NCBI GenBank assembly: GCA_030522415.1
Contig: CM060121.1
Coordinates: 1,473,476-1,537,475 of the forward strand
Source of the DNA: Channallabes apus
Lineage: Eukaryota > Chordata > Actinopteri > Siluriformes > Clariidae
Direction: 5' to 3'
DNA length: 64,000 nt
Shown here: positions 38,765-50,474 of the stretch, piece after piece
How positions within the stretch are numbered: position 1 is the first letter of the stretch
Layout: each line of letters starts with the position of its first letter
Position numbers and translations under genes: made by a program
Notes under the pieces: model-generated
Database searches by the model: none
Seen by the model: only the letters and a program-made list of their open reading frames with translations
What the model was told of the DNA's origin: nothing

Positions 38765-39265
38765 TCAGAAGACTCTGCAGTTTTTAGAAAGGAATTCAAT
38801 TATTGTCTTGAATCAAGCAAAGAAAGCTCTGGAGACTGTAATGTCTGAAATGATTCAAATTGGGTCAAGAGCTGTCCAATGCACCACCCAGAAGGACAGC
38901 GTTGGACCTTTATCTTGGAAGAAATGTTGTGAAGATGCCACAGCCATACTGTGTTCCAGGACGCAGATTGTTAAAGAGTTCTGGTTCTGGCAGCATGAGG
39001 AATCAAGTTCATACACAAACTGGACCGCACCGAGTCCCAACCTTAACCCCACTCAAAGTCTTTAGGACGTGCTGGAGAAGACTTTACAGGAAGGTCCGAC
39101 TTTTACGATCAATACAAGATCTCAGCCAAAAACTAATGGACTCTGGATATAAATAAATGTTGTGATGTTATATTAAATAATCAAAACAACACCAGGGTGA
39201 AAGCATGACGTAATCAAAGCTAAAGGCGGTCCAGTGGAATATTAGAGTGGAACATTAGACTGGTC
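38765..39265 (+). mobile_element. Tc1/mariner transposon relic, transposase 3' part
   Basis: Carries AGTCCCAACCTTAACCCCA (the D-x-N-P-I region of a DD34E/D transposase), GACGTGCTGGAGAAGACTTT, AAATAAATGTTGTGATGTTA and AAAGCTAAAGGCGGTCCA, in the order of a known fish mariner-type element. Frames are broken repeatedly. A second fragment of the same family is at 60640-60900. Confidence 0.75.
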
Positions 39266-39330
39266 ATTAATTATGTTGCACTTTAGTGTGTACAGTATGT
39301 AGATGTAGTAAACCATAAAAATACCCTTGG

Positions 39331-39640
39331 ACACTCACACACTCATTCACACACTACAGGCAATTTGGGGAACACCAATTAACCTAAACTAAGTGTCTTT
39401 GGACTGTGAGGGAGTTTCGATGTTCTCCCAGTGCTTAGTGGGTTTCCTCCGGGTTCTCCGGTTTCCTCCCACAGATATGCAGATTAGGTTAATTGCAGTT
39501 TCCAAATTGCCCATACTGTAGTGTGTGAATGGGTGTATGAGTGTGTGTGTGTCTGTGTGTGCCCTGCGTTGGATTGGCACCCTGAGATAGGCTCCGCCCC
39601 CCACTACCCTGAATACAGGATAAAGCAGTATAGAAGATGA
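39331..39640. mobile_element. SINE in head-to-head inverted arrangement
   Basis: 39331-39409 is body sequence on the minus strand (to TCTTTGGACTGTGAGGG). From 39410 the plus-strand body follows (GTTTCGATGTTCTCCCAGTG to GGATAAAGCAGTATAGAAGA). The two pieces overlap in content, which fits twin priming or an inverted double insertion. Confidence 0.75.
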
Positions 39641-39649
39641 GCGAATGAA

Positions 39650-40290
39650 AATGCTCCAAAATCAAGCTGAATCTAATTGAAAGTCCAGCTGTAAATCACA
39701 GCCCTAATTGACGGGGACGTCTCCACTGCCAGCTAGTCTAGCCATAGTCTAGTTCAACCACTTGAGGGAATAGACAACTTAAAAATGACCTTCTATATTA
39801 CAAAAATGAAGCCATGTACACAAAAAAGCTTGATTTTAGTAAAGTTTTACTTTTAGTAACCAGCTAGTAACCTGAGCTATAGCTGTGTCAATGCTGATCT
39901 TGTTTTTTTGCTTGAACATTTGTGTGTTCGCTCACTTTTGATGAAGTGGATCCAGATGCTTTACTGTGCACTGAGTAATGGCTCTGAGCACGCAGGGGTG
40001 ACTGGGAAAATTAGAACATTTGTGAGGACTCATTTTATAGGACCGAGGTTCGTCGCTGCCACCATGAGGGTTAATCGCAAGCGCGGAGATAAAGGCTAAT
40101 AAATCCTGAGGTGTAATGCAGGGATAGCGACCTCTCATTCATCTACAGCTGCTTAGAGCAACTCGGCACAACGCTGCTTCGTCCATTTCAGAGGAGAGGA
40201 GAAAGTGCTCTGTAGCTGAGCGGCACTACTTCAGTAGATCAGGCTCATGTAACAGATCTAACCAGCGGAGAGCTTTCACTCTCTATACAC
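39650..40290. other. Intergenic DNA, no gene seen
   Basis: No recognised repeat or coding region. Confidence 0.45.
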
Positions 40291-40294
40291 ACCT

Positions 40295-41035
40295 CATATA
40301 ATGTCTTCAGATATGTCTGGACAAGCCAAGTGTTGGACCAAGATGTTGAGGTTGGAGGCTCAAGTTAGGCCCCATCACAAACCGATGAAGACCATGAGGT
40401 TCCCACGGCTTCTTGGATCGCGGCGAGAACAGGATCAAAAATGGAAACGTGTATTTATCAAGTTCCTGGTCAGGTTCTCATTGCGTCTATTGTGTTGTCA
40501 CCAATTTCCTATTACGCAAATGATCAGAGATGCAATGCTTTTTATCGTGAAGTGGACCCAGTATTTATACTAAAGTCTCTGAAGCACCAGAAGAACGTAA
40601 TATGAACTTAATGCAGTCTTTTACATCGTGGCATGGACCTACCATGGTAATAGCACAAGCCTACAGAATCTTTCCTCTCTCAAAGTACTTAGACGATCAC
40701 ACTGTTTGCCTGTGTCGTATCTCCATCTCTGCAGAGGACTTGCTTCCATTGCGGCTCTCATATGGATGCCCAGGGACTTGCGATTACCAAGAATATGCTG
40801 TCTTGATTTATAGAATCGATGTGTGCCATGGTCATCTCGAGGCTCCTATCTGCATACGTTTTCAACATTTTTAACCTGCTTGGCTTTTTCACCGCAGGAC
40901 CTTCTTTCCTTCATTTTCCTGGTCATGGTAGACATGGATCCTGGAACTCTATCCCAGGAACATTGGGCATGAAGATGGGACACCATTAGTCCAGAGAACT
41001 GGGAGGAAACCCATGGGGAGAACACTTTTAAAATA
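40295..41035. repeat. Possible composite repeat with weak SINE-body similarity at its right end
   Basis: 40295-40950 has frames of up to 90 codons but no domain I recognise, and no splice pattern that joins them. 40955-41033 (CTATCCCAGGAACATTGGGC, ACTGGGAGGAAACCCATGGG) is distantly like the minus strand of the SINE body. I suspect a decayed composite element. Confidence 0.35.
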
Positions 41036-41553
41036 TCTGAACGCTTAACTACAGGAGTAATCCTTGAGGCAGTTCCAACCCTTCCTCCAAGGAGTGTACC
41101 ATGTGGTCCATTTCGACTTCGGGTTCTCTTTGTATATACAGTATTTCCCTGCAAGTGATTTCAGAGAGCTTTGTCTTGCACATATCTCTCATTAGGGATC
41201 CAAAACTACGTCCAGATGTTCTTAAAGCTGCTACACCAAGGGGAAAAATGTCAACAAGACTTTAATTTCGGGACTTCCTTCCCCATTACATTAGTTTTCT
41301 TGTGCTGGTTTTGTTTTTAGGAGGCTGTTAGGACCATGTGTTTGGGTTTTCATTCATATCGCAACATGGAAGGTAAAGTTTATAGACCAGTTTAACCTGC
41401 TGGAGGCTGAATTCTTCTGCAGAAACAGAAGCAACACCAGCAAACAGTTAACCCTGCGGTCTCCACAGTGCACTTGTATACGCGCTGAAAAATACGAAAC
41501 AGGAAATGAAGTGAGATTTTGTAATGGAAACGTTTATGCCTCAGGATCTTTAC

Positions 41554-41669
41554 GTGTCTCATAAAAGTGGAAGCGATCATACTTGAGGTACAGGTCACCG
41601 TGGTACATTTCAGGAACGGTCAATCTTCTCGAGTAGCTTTTGGCGTAGCGGAAGAACAGCAGAAGTGTC
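41554..41669 (-). CDS. Possible orphan coding exon
   Basis: On the minus strand this 116-nt block follows CTAATCTTATCAG (branch-like plus acceptor) and is followed by GTAAAG (donor). The frame set by these sites is open throughout and reads TLLLFFRYAKSYSRRL then TVPEMYHGDLYLKYDRFHFYET, with amino-acid content that looks like a folded protein and not a translated repeat. I do not recognise the protein and found no partner exon. An open frame of this length can also occur by chance, so it is a candidate only. No transposon family here explains it. Confidence 0.3.
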
Positions 41670-42072
41670 CTGATAAGATTAGTTAATTACTGTAAAAAAA
41701 AATTCTAATGTCGAGAAACACAATGCAAAGCAGCTGTATTCCTTGAATCCTAATTCTGCCGCACTGAATGTTCCATCTGTGACTAATAACTTCTTTATAA
41801 TTGCACAGTTAATTGAAAGTCATGAACTTGACCTTCTTTTCTCCGACAGAGACATGACTTGACTAAAATGGCACTGCTGTCGTTTTCACTAATTTATTTC
41901 TTTTTTATCCAGTCCAGAGGGAACATTTATACTTTGCTGCATCTGAACAGTCAGTCAGCTCTCCTGCTGCTCATCTGTCACTTGCTTACACACAGAATAC
42001 AGTTTAAATAATGACTTTTTTCATTTTTGATTTTCACTCTGAGATCTGGCACCTCGTAAACATCGCCACACG
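41670..42072. other. Intergenic DNA, no gene seen
   Basis: AT-rich; nothing recognised. Confidence 0.5.
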
Positions 42073-42073
42073 C

Positions 42074-42117
<44 letters not shown>

Positions 42118-42118
42118 T
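42074..42118 (+). repeat. (AAT)n microsatellite
   Basis: About 15 units, abutting the repeat that starts at 42137. Confidence 0.96.
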
Positions 42119-42136
42119 AGTCCTTTAATAGGAAAA

Positions 42137-42290
42137 GCTGGGGTCAAAGTGCAGGGTCACCCCCTGGGGCAGATTTAAGTCGTTAAGGGGCTCGCTCAAG
42201 GGCTCAACAGTAGCAACTTTGCAGTGCTGGGACTCGAACCCCCGACCAGAACCACAGTAACCTACAACCGTTGGAGCCACCACTGGCTCA
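42137..42290 (+). repeat. Teleost interspersed repeat with a tRNA-like motif
   Basis: GGGGTCAAAGTGCAGGGTCA, GGGGCTCGCTCAAGGGCTC and GCAGTGCTGGGACTCGAACC are hallmarks of a non-coding family common in fish genomes. A related copy is at 50285-50470. Confidence 0.65.
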
Positions 42291-42299
42291 TATTGCAGA

Positions 42300-43200
42300 C
42301 TAGAGGGCGGCTTTAATGTGTTCATTTCTTCTTCTACAATAAATGTAGTTCTACCACTGTGCTTTGACAGAATATTGCTGTTTGGTGCCAAAAGGGCCTT
42401 GGCCCGGTGTGTAAGCTGGTAGTGTGGTATGAAGCTCCAGGACACATACAGTATATTTATGAGATTCATACAGTAGGACAATGCCATGCGAATTTATAAT
42501 CTCTAAATCCTACATGGCTTTACTTATACATTTAACATTAAACAGACTTTGTAATCTTCATCATCCAGTATTCGCACTCAGTCTTCAGCATTAACCTGAC
42601 GAAGGTCCTCTTATATACAGTAGAAGAGAAATTTCACTTTCAATTTGGAGTATGGCAAAAGAAGAACATAATAACTAAAATGGTAGCTTTAATTATGTTT
42701 TAAAGCTGCAAAATCATAAAAAAGGACACAGCATATATAGCTCTAAAGTATATAAAATATTGAGTTGTTTGATGAAGAGGAGCAGAACCACAGAGGAGCA
42801 GCGTTGTTACCTGTGATTACTAGAGCTGTGCGATTTATTCGATTTTGCAATTTAATCAATCTTTTGTTAGTCAGTTCACTTAATTGAATCGATAGTTACT
42901 TTTAGATTCTAAATCAAGTCACACACAGCATTGACTCGTTTTCTTCATTTGTGTTTGTGGCCAAGAGATGAAATACCGCCATCTACTGAACTGGAGTGTG
43001 GAGCAGCAGACAGACAGACAGACAGACAGATAGTAGTGATGAGGACCGTAACAAAAACAAAGACAGTTTAATTACTTCTTCTAACTCCATGTTCGTTCCT
43101 GATGTTTATTTCTCTCTACACTGTAAAACGATACTGAAGGCGTTTATTATCCAAAATCCACAATAATCTGCTTTGAACAGTTGATATTGAGATGTTTATC
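42300..43200. other. Intergenic DNA, no gene seen
   Basis: Includes a (GACA)n run at 43008-43030. No gene signal. Confidence 0.5.
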
Positions 43201-43221
43201 TGCCACTTCTGCTCTGTAAAG

Positions 43222-43430
43222 CTTCATAACGGCTCTAATCAGAGGTGCTGGTTGTTAACTGGTGATTTCTGAGGCTGGTGACTCTAAATGAACGTCTCCT
43301 CTGCAGCAGAGCTCACTTTTGGTCTTGTTCTCCTGTGAAGGTCTTCATGAGGGACAGTTTCATCATCATGGAGCTCGATGGGTTTTACAAACGCACTCGA
43401 CACCATACTGTTCTTGTAGGAGAACACATT
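43222..43430. mobile_element. Tc1-type transposon fragment
   Basis: GGTGACTCTAAATGAACGTC, CCTCTGCAGCAGAGCTCAC and GACAGTTTCATCATCATGG resemble part of a common fish Tc1 transposon. No intact frame. It abuts a LINE fragment on the right. Confidence 0.6.
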
Positions 43431-43439
43431 CTTCTGTTT

Positions 43440-44130
43440 TGGAAAAAGCCCTGTACAGAGGGTGATTGGGGTTGGCCATGATGGATAGCACCAACCGCTG
43501 AACCAGCTCTCCTGACCACCTTGTCCAAACACGTGGCGTCCTTGCTTCTCTTCATCACACTACCGCATAGAAGAGTACACTGGCCATGACCAAGGATGTT
43601 TTATACAGATGTTAAACGCGCCTGGTCTCCTCAGGAAGAACAGCCGTCTCTGACGTTTCTTGTACAGATTGTCTGTGTTCACAGTTCAGTCTGTAGCCAT
43701 AAATATTTGTTAATTTCACCATCTCACTGCAGACAGGTAGCAGGGCAGACCTGGACAGACAAAAGTCAATCACCTCTCCTTGGTCTTGATGATGTAGTTT
43801 GGTTAGTCTGCATTATGCCACAGAGCATCAGTACTCCCCCTCCTGTCCATCCCACAATGGCAGTGTCATCAGAAACATTCTTCTGCATGTGGCATGATCC
43901 GAGTCAGAGACGTATAGATGAACAGGCAGGGGGAGAGTACAGTCCCCTGAGGTGCTCCTGTGCTGCTCACTATAGTTTCGGAGATGCAGTCCATCATCTT
44001 GACATACTGTGGCTTCCTGATTTTTGTGATCCAGCTCAGCAGATTTGAATCCACCTACATGTCAGTCAGCTTGTTTCTCAACACGAGCGGCGGAATGGTG
44101 TAGAAAGTCGAAAAACGCGATCTGTATTAT
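43440..44130 (-). mobile_element. Rex1-like LINE fragment, minus strand
   Basis: On the minus strand the pieces run in RT order: SSTGAPQGTVLSPCLF (motif 4 region, about 43925-43975), then decayed sequence, then an RLFFLRRPGAF-like block (about 43610-43650) of the C-terminal connection. Frames are broken, the FADD region is deleted or unreadable, and both ends are truncated. Confidence 0.7.
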
Positions 44131-44421
44131 CTTTATTGCAGCTTTCCTCTTATGGAGCTGAGAGAGGGTCTGATGGAGCAGGTGGAGGATGACGTCATTA
44201 ATACCAACCTTGTTTAAACAAACAATAAGTCAAGATTCACAACATTTAAATGTTTATTAGATGAGTTTGGAAGCTTTTAATACTTCAAAATCTGTAGGAA
44301 ATATAGCTGCTTGAGACACATAAGACAATAAACGAAAATCACAATTAAATTAAATCGAATTGATACTTTGCTTCTGATTAACAGCTCTGGTGCTTAAAAC
44401 ATGTTACAGGTTTGTAAAGAG

Positions 44422-44452
<31 letters not shown>

Positions 44453-47400
44453 AAACAACCTTCAACATGGGACAATGTGTTTTTAAGTGAACAATTTACT
44501 CAGTATAATAAGTGAGATGACCTTATTTAGGTGTCAGACTGATGTAACCTCTCACCACTATTGTGTCTTTCCTTAAAGGCCATACGGTACCAACACACAG
44601 AGTGATAAGAGGATGACTTCCTCACACTGTCTCTACACTGACCTTCAGGGATCATACACACTCTCTCTCTCTTTTCTCGTGAGTTTTTTTGTGACAAACT
44701 TCACTCTAGACTTCATGAAGATATCTGCACTGTGGTTTGACTGAAAACCAGGACTGGCTCAGGTCAAAAATTAAAGCCCTGCAGGAGGAATATTTGGGGG
44801 AAAATTTATTGCTATTTATTTAAAAAAATGAATTATTGAATTAATACACAAATATTTTTTTCAAGGAAATGTATTATATTAAAAGGTCCATTGGGGCCCC
44901 TGAGAGCCGCCGAGGTACTGTGGTCACCCTGTCACCTGAACTCCTGAGTTCGAACTCATCGCAACCGGGATTGGGCGGGGGGGGGGGGGGGGGTGAGGGT
45001 GGTGGCTGGGGCTGGAGAGAGCTGATTGGCTGAGATCTTTCAGAGGGGCGAGATGGGAAGCACTTAGCGCTCCCACATCCATCGCAGCTCTACAGCCAGT
45101 CACGGGGCTCAGTGAGCTAATGTAGCTGGGAGGAAACGCGCGATAGTCTTCGGCCCTCCTTGACCGTTAGCTATAACCTTGATGGGGGCGTGTCCTAGTG
45201 ATGGGTGGAAATTGTCTCAAGATTAGGTAGAAAATCATTTTTAAAAAAGTACATTATCTGAACTCATCTTTCACTCTAGCTATTACTTTATAGAAAAGTT
45301 ACTTTATAAAAGCTTTATATGCTTTTACTGATAGCACTTTTTAATGATCTCGGAGTAACTATTAATACTGGCTACAATTAATTTTTAATGCCACATCATC
45401 AGGTTCATCAGGTTACAAGGTTCTTGGTACTTAAGACTTGGTTGCCGTGTTAGCAAGATATTCTGCAATGTTGCTGTGGGTGTTTGTAAATCAGGAGATA
45501 TTTATAATATAGGAGATATTTCTTCGATATTTCCTAATCCTGAGAAAGCTGGACAAAAAGGAGAACATTGGAGAAGGAAGCCAGCTCGAGCCTGTCACAA
45601 ATCAAACGCAATTTAACACTGTAGCTAAAACAATGAGTGAATTTAAATGACTAATTAGTGTGAAATGGAGATCGGTGATGGGCTAATTACTGCTCGCTAG
45701 CTGACACTGGAAATATTAAGAAGCACTGAAGCGTTTAGACTGAACGTTCTTCTTAAAACACACAGAATCTGGCAGTACATTTCCTGATGAGGCTGCCGCG
45801 TCTGTGCGGAACAGCTTCGGTCCCGTTTCTTTAGCCGCACCATGTAGCTGAGAGATGGTGATGCCACAGATGTGGCCTTCAAGTGATTCCAGGTATTGTT
45901 TCGCAAAATTACTATGGATTTTACGTTAATCTTCAGGGCTTGTAATTGAAAACTATAATTGAAAAAGTTGACCGCAGGGTTTGAAAGCGTGTCGGACGTA
46001 GTGACAGTAAACAAGGGGACGGGGTCACGCGAAGGGTCGGGTAAAATGTCTCTTTTAATCGATGTGCAGATGACTTGTAATTGACCTGGGATTTGCTGAA
46101 AACAAAACAAGGAAAGTGTTATCTTACTTCTCTTTCAGGCCAAAAAACCCCTCGTCAGCAGCCTTTATACTAATAACTCCAGTCTGTCAGCTTCTTCACT
46201 CTCCTGAGTGGTTACTAATGTCTTTTACATCTTTTACTGATTTTCAGATTTATAATGTTGCAGTGTATTAGCTTGTAAAATTTCATGCATTACCCCAGAG
46301 TCGGAAAAAGCATCATTTTATTTTATTATTTATTTATTTATTTCATTTGTACTTTTTCGCAAACATTATCCGCTGTAGTTTGCTGTAGTTTGCTGCTACG
46401 CTTGACAAAATCAACGTAATGTATTTTTAAGCTGACGTAGCGATTATGATAAACGCAACTAACAACCGGAGATCAATCATGAACACACACAGGAGTGTTA
46501 CTGAATTACACACTTACTAGCAAACAGTAAGAACACAGAGTTAAACCTAACAAATTCTTTTAAACAATAAATTTATTTTGTAAGTAGCTACAACACGCCT
46601 CATATAATGAAAAAAATACGTAGACGTTCCAACATTTCATTCTGAAAAACAGATTTCACATTTCCTTGTTTCTTGAGGTTCTTGGTTCTGACACTGTGCT
46701 GGGGTTCATGCTGCGGCTCCTAGTTTATGTTTTCGTTTATTTGAACTCTCTCTCTCACACACGTCGTTCCACATCCACACTGACACACACCAGGATAAAA
46801 ACCTCTTCATTACGGCTGATGAATAAATAAGTGAATAATTGTGAACCTGATCGCACCCATAGTCTATGTTTTAGCACTTTGCTGTGGATCAGCCCGTTTT
46901 GAAGGTCAGCCAGAGGTCAGTTGGATTTCCTGCCTGGAATCGCGGCCAAACCACGTCATCATCTGAACATCTGGTGCAGTGCAGTCATCCACAAGGTAAA
47001 GCTCCGCCCTATAGAACTATTCATCACCACAAATGAGCCAAGGAGCGTTTGTTTATTTATTTAATCATTTATTCATTTATTGGTGACGCAGGACTGCTGG
47101 CCAGTTTGAGTATCACTTATCAACATGTTTCTACCCAAATGTTTCCTCAATTTATTTTCCACATTAATATCATATGGACTGTGTGAGATTTTAAAAGCAT
47201 TACTTTTTCATATCCTCATTATTAATATTAGTAGCCTCGTTCTCCAAACCACAAATCATGCCATAACAGGTACTGGGGGAATCTTCTCCCCTATTTAGGG
47301 CCAGATGGGTTTAGAAACCTTAAGCAGTCTTCAGTTTCCTCTTTATGGAGACACTTCAGGGTTCTGTGTTCATCACTATTATTTTAAGGTACTCTTGGGA

Positions 47401-47490
47401 ACCAAGGGTTCTTTACCAAGACAGTTTAACTAAATGTTAAACACCTGCCAGGTTCTAGGTATAAAAAAAACTGAGCAGTAATTTAAAGGT
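44130..47490. other. Intergenic DNA, no gene seen
   Basis: Contains a (GAAA)n tract at 44421-44454 and a G-run at 44979-44993. A 137-codon minus-strand frame (45697-46110) begins near an acceptor-like TTTTCAG, but frames of that length are expected by chance and it has no known domain. Confidence 0.5.
44421..44454 (+). repeat. (GAAA)n microsatellite
   Basis: About eight tandem GAAA units. Confidence 0.95.
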
Positions 47491-47497
47491 TCCATAA

Positions 47498-47712
47498 CAT
47501 CCAGGACCCGTGGAGGCCAGTAGTGACCACTTGTATTTATTCCCATCTTACAGCCGTGGTACTGTACGACCTCCGGTTAACCTTCACACACTTGGGGCAA
47601 TTTGGGAACGCTAGTTATTCTAAATGAACTCCATGCACACAGACCCTGAAGTGGGAATCGAACCCGGACCCTGGAGGTGCGAGGCCACAGTGCTGATCAC
47701 TAAACCACCAGA
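47498..47712 (-). mobile_element. SINE with alternative 3' tail, minus strand
   Basis: The head (B box at GGGTTCGATTCCC on the minus strand) and a shortened body are joined to the same alternative tail as at 26009-26235, including the GTACGACCTCCGG / CCGGAGGTC junction and the TATTTATTCCCAT segment. A 78-bp part of the body is missing between GAACGCTAGTTATTCTAAAT and GAACTCCATGCACAC. Confidence 0.75.
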
Positions 47713-49500
47713 CTTACTTTTACTTACTTACTTTTATTCACATTTAATTACTTTCTTTAAGTTACTCTTAGATCCCAGTCTTCTTCATTTTCTTCCTTAA
47801 GGCGTTGTTTGTCAGTTAAGCTTTGTGTCCTCTACATGTGGTTCTCTCTGGATCATCTTCTGATACGTATATCACTCTGTCAGAGCTTTTCTCCAGAGGA
47901 GGAACCAAGAAATCTTCACAGGTTTTAATTTATTTGAGTGTTTATACATTTTAAATGTATCAACTCTATGAACTGCTTTTGTATTATCTACATTATTTAC
48001 ATATATACAGTATTATACTTTTATTATATTTTTATATTATACTATCAAAACTCATCAATACAAACTTTATATCCAATATATGCATTTTTTTCTCAAGTAT
48101 TACAGTTAAAGGATTTAAAATCGAGATGAATTAGAATGATTTTTCCTGAATGTTGTTTGCCTGCTGATGGTGACCCTGTGTAGCCTCGGCACCAACAGAA
48201 CTTTGCTGTTTATACGAAAGTTGTGAAGAACTTTAAGAAGAATCTGGAATGATGTCTGACGGGTGAAAAGCAGACAGACTATAAAGTATCAGGGCTTAAG
48301 GAGAGCGCCGAGCGCCTTCACAGTGAGCGTGGTGAGTTATGAGTACGGCTCTCCGGCTCCTCGGGTATGATCTATATGTATATATATATATATATGTTAC
48401 TCTGTCACTGAGTGGTTTTGATGAGTGATGTTGTACCAGAAGGGTCTGAAGTGCTTAAGGTCTTACCGTCTTCGTCACTCACACACACCGCAGCCTCAGC
48501 GGGCTCCTGCACTTGCGCCGTACACCAGACTCGCTCCTCACACATCATATTTTCCACTTAGACCCGCAGCTAAAGTGGAGCACTCTGCATTTCAGTCTTG
48601 GTCCTGGGACCATTTTGCTTCTTGGTTCACTGTTCCTCTGGGAGTTGTTTCCTCCAGTGCAGGGAGGAAGGAAATGATGTAGATTTCCATCCAGGGAGGA
48701 TCAGCCTCAAACCAACAGAGCCGCTAAGTTTGGCGTAACGACGAAACTGCGCTTAACTACCAGGCAAAAATCTGCGTCTTGTCCTGCCAGCGTCTCCTTC
48801 AGCATCGCGGGCTTTCAGTCGGACCCAGGACTCGTACTGATACATTCTCAGAATCCGCTCGCTCAGATTGGCTGAGCTGCATTTTAAGAACAAACACCAA
48901 TAACCAATACATGATCATGGATATTAATGAGTCTGTATTTCAGAACCTACCGGACATTAGCAGACTTTATTTCAAGTAATGCGTACAGTATGTACACAGA
49001 CATGCAAGAAGTCAATAAACCCCCATAGTTTTATGATACTATTTATTCACCAAAATGTGTGTTCGTTATTATTACTGCTGTTTCTTTCCTTCATTCCAGA
49101 GTGGAATAAATCCATCTTTAAGGCGGCTAGAAGTTAATATTCTAAACAAATATCTGACTTTCCAAGAGGCTGGTTTATTATTGAGTTATGAGGATGGTTA
49201 TATGAACATCAGCGCAGAGACTTGAGCTGGTCGACCTGGGGCTTCTGAAAGATGCCTTCATGCTCTTTAAACATCTGTTGAGAAGAAGAACTCTGTCATC
49301 CTATTCCAAGGCCAGTTAGCTATGCGCTTAATATATATTAATGTACAGTATATACAAACACTATGCAAAAAAAAGTATATGCTCATTTAAATTCAATGTA
49401 TATAGAAATTTCCTGCTTATATTATATTCCACTTCATAGCTTCATCTATTCTGTAGTTATTGCACATATTCAGTGGAAAGTTGCACAATGCCAATATTTG
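47713..49500. other. Intergenic DNA, no gene seen
   Basis: AT-rich; short (TA)n near 48376. Frames at 48425 and 48779 have no recognised domain. Confidence 0.5.
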
Positions 49501-49501
49501 C

Positions 49502-49533
<32 letters not shown>
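49502..49533 (+). repeat. (ATCT)n microsatellite
   Basis: About eight tandem units. Confidence 0.95.
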
Positions 49534-49534
<1 letters not shown>

Positions 49535-49743
49535 ATGAACAGCAAATACCTGGCAAAATGTTAAATCATTGAAAGTGAACGAGTGCGGAACATGAAAGAT
49601 ATACATTTGCTTCTGGTAGCAGCTTTATCTACTGTAGGATAACCTGTGAATCCTACCAGACTTTTGTCTCACTATTACTATCACTTGGTGCTAATTTTGG
49701 AAGATTTTGGAAAGTTCTAATCCTGACGAGCTGATCATACTGA

Positions 49744-50130
49744 ACATTCATTCATTCATTCATCTTCGATACCGCTTAATCCTGTGTTCAGGGTCGCGGG
49801 GGACCTGGAGCCTATCCCAGGAGACTCAAGGCACGAGGCAGGGTACACCCTGGACAGTGTGCCAATCCATCGCAGAGCACACACACACACACACACACAC
49901 ATACACACATACACACTCATTCACACACTATGGTCAATTTGGGAACGCCAATTAGCCTAATCTGCATGTCTTTGGACTGTGGGAGGAAACCCGGAGGAAA
50001 CCCACCAAGCACGGGGAGAACATGCAAACTCCATGCACACAGAGACGGGAATCGAGCCTGGCCGGGGAATCGAACCCGGACCCTGGAGGTGCAAGGCGAC
50101 AGTGCTAACCGCTACACCACCGCGCTGCCC
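49744..50130 (-). mobile_element. Full-length SINE with 9-bp TSD, minus strand
   Basis: A 387-bp copy with head, A and B boxes, body and GAATG tail on the minus strand. The internal TG stretch is expanded (CA run at 49879-49902). TCATACTGA at 49735-49743 and 50131-50139 is the target-site duplication. Confidence 0.9.
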
Positions 50131-50284
50131 TCATACTGACCGTCTCCTCTGAAATTTTCTCTTGTTTCTACATTCCAGTCATTTCAGGACCTGTGCTTCA
50201 ACATCTAATAGCTCCAACAAGATTTGCTGAAGCATAAATCCGGGTTTAGCCCTCACCGTCTCTAGCTGGTAGGACGTGGGATTA

Positions 50285-50470
50285 CCGAATTCCATTAACA
50301 TTTATGCAGACTCCTGTATTCAGTGCGACATTTATCTTATTTTTGTACAAATGAGCAGTTAAATGTTATCGGTTTTACTCACGGGCCCAGTAAGGTCAGC
50401 ATGGCAACGCTAGGATTTGAAACTTTCTGATAAGTAGACCAATGTCTTAACCAATGGGGTGCCACTGCAC
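50285..50470 (+). repeat. Teleost interspersed repeat, related to 42137-42290
   Basis: ACATTTATGCAGACTCCTGT at the left and CAATGTCTTAACCAATGGGGTGCC at the right match the frame of a common fish repeat (ACATTTATGG...CTTAACCACTGAG). It is strongly diverged in the middle. Confidence 0.55.
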
Positions 50471-50474
50471 TAAT

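Noticed and set aside
45697..46110. A 137-codon minus-strand frame preceded by TTTTCAG
   Set aside because: By rough calculation frames of this length arise several times by chance in 64 kb; no recognised domain and no partner exon.
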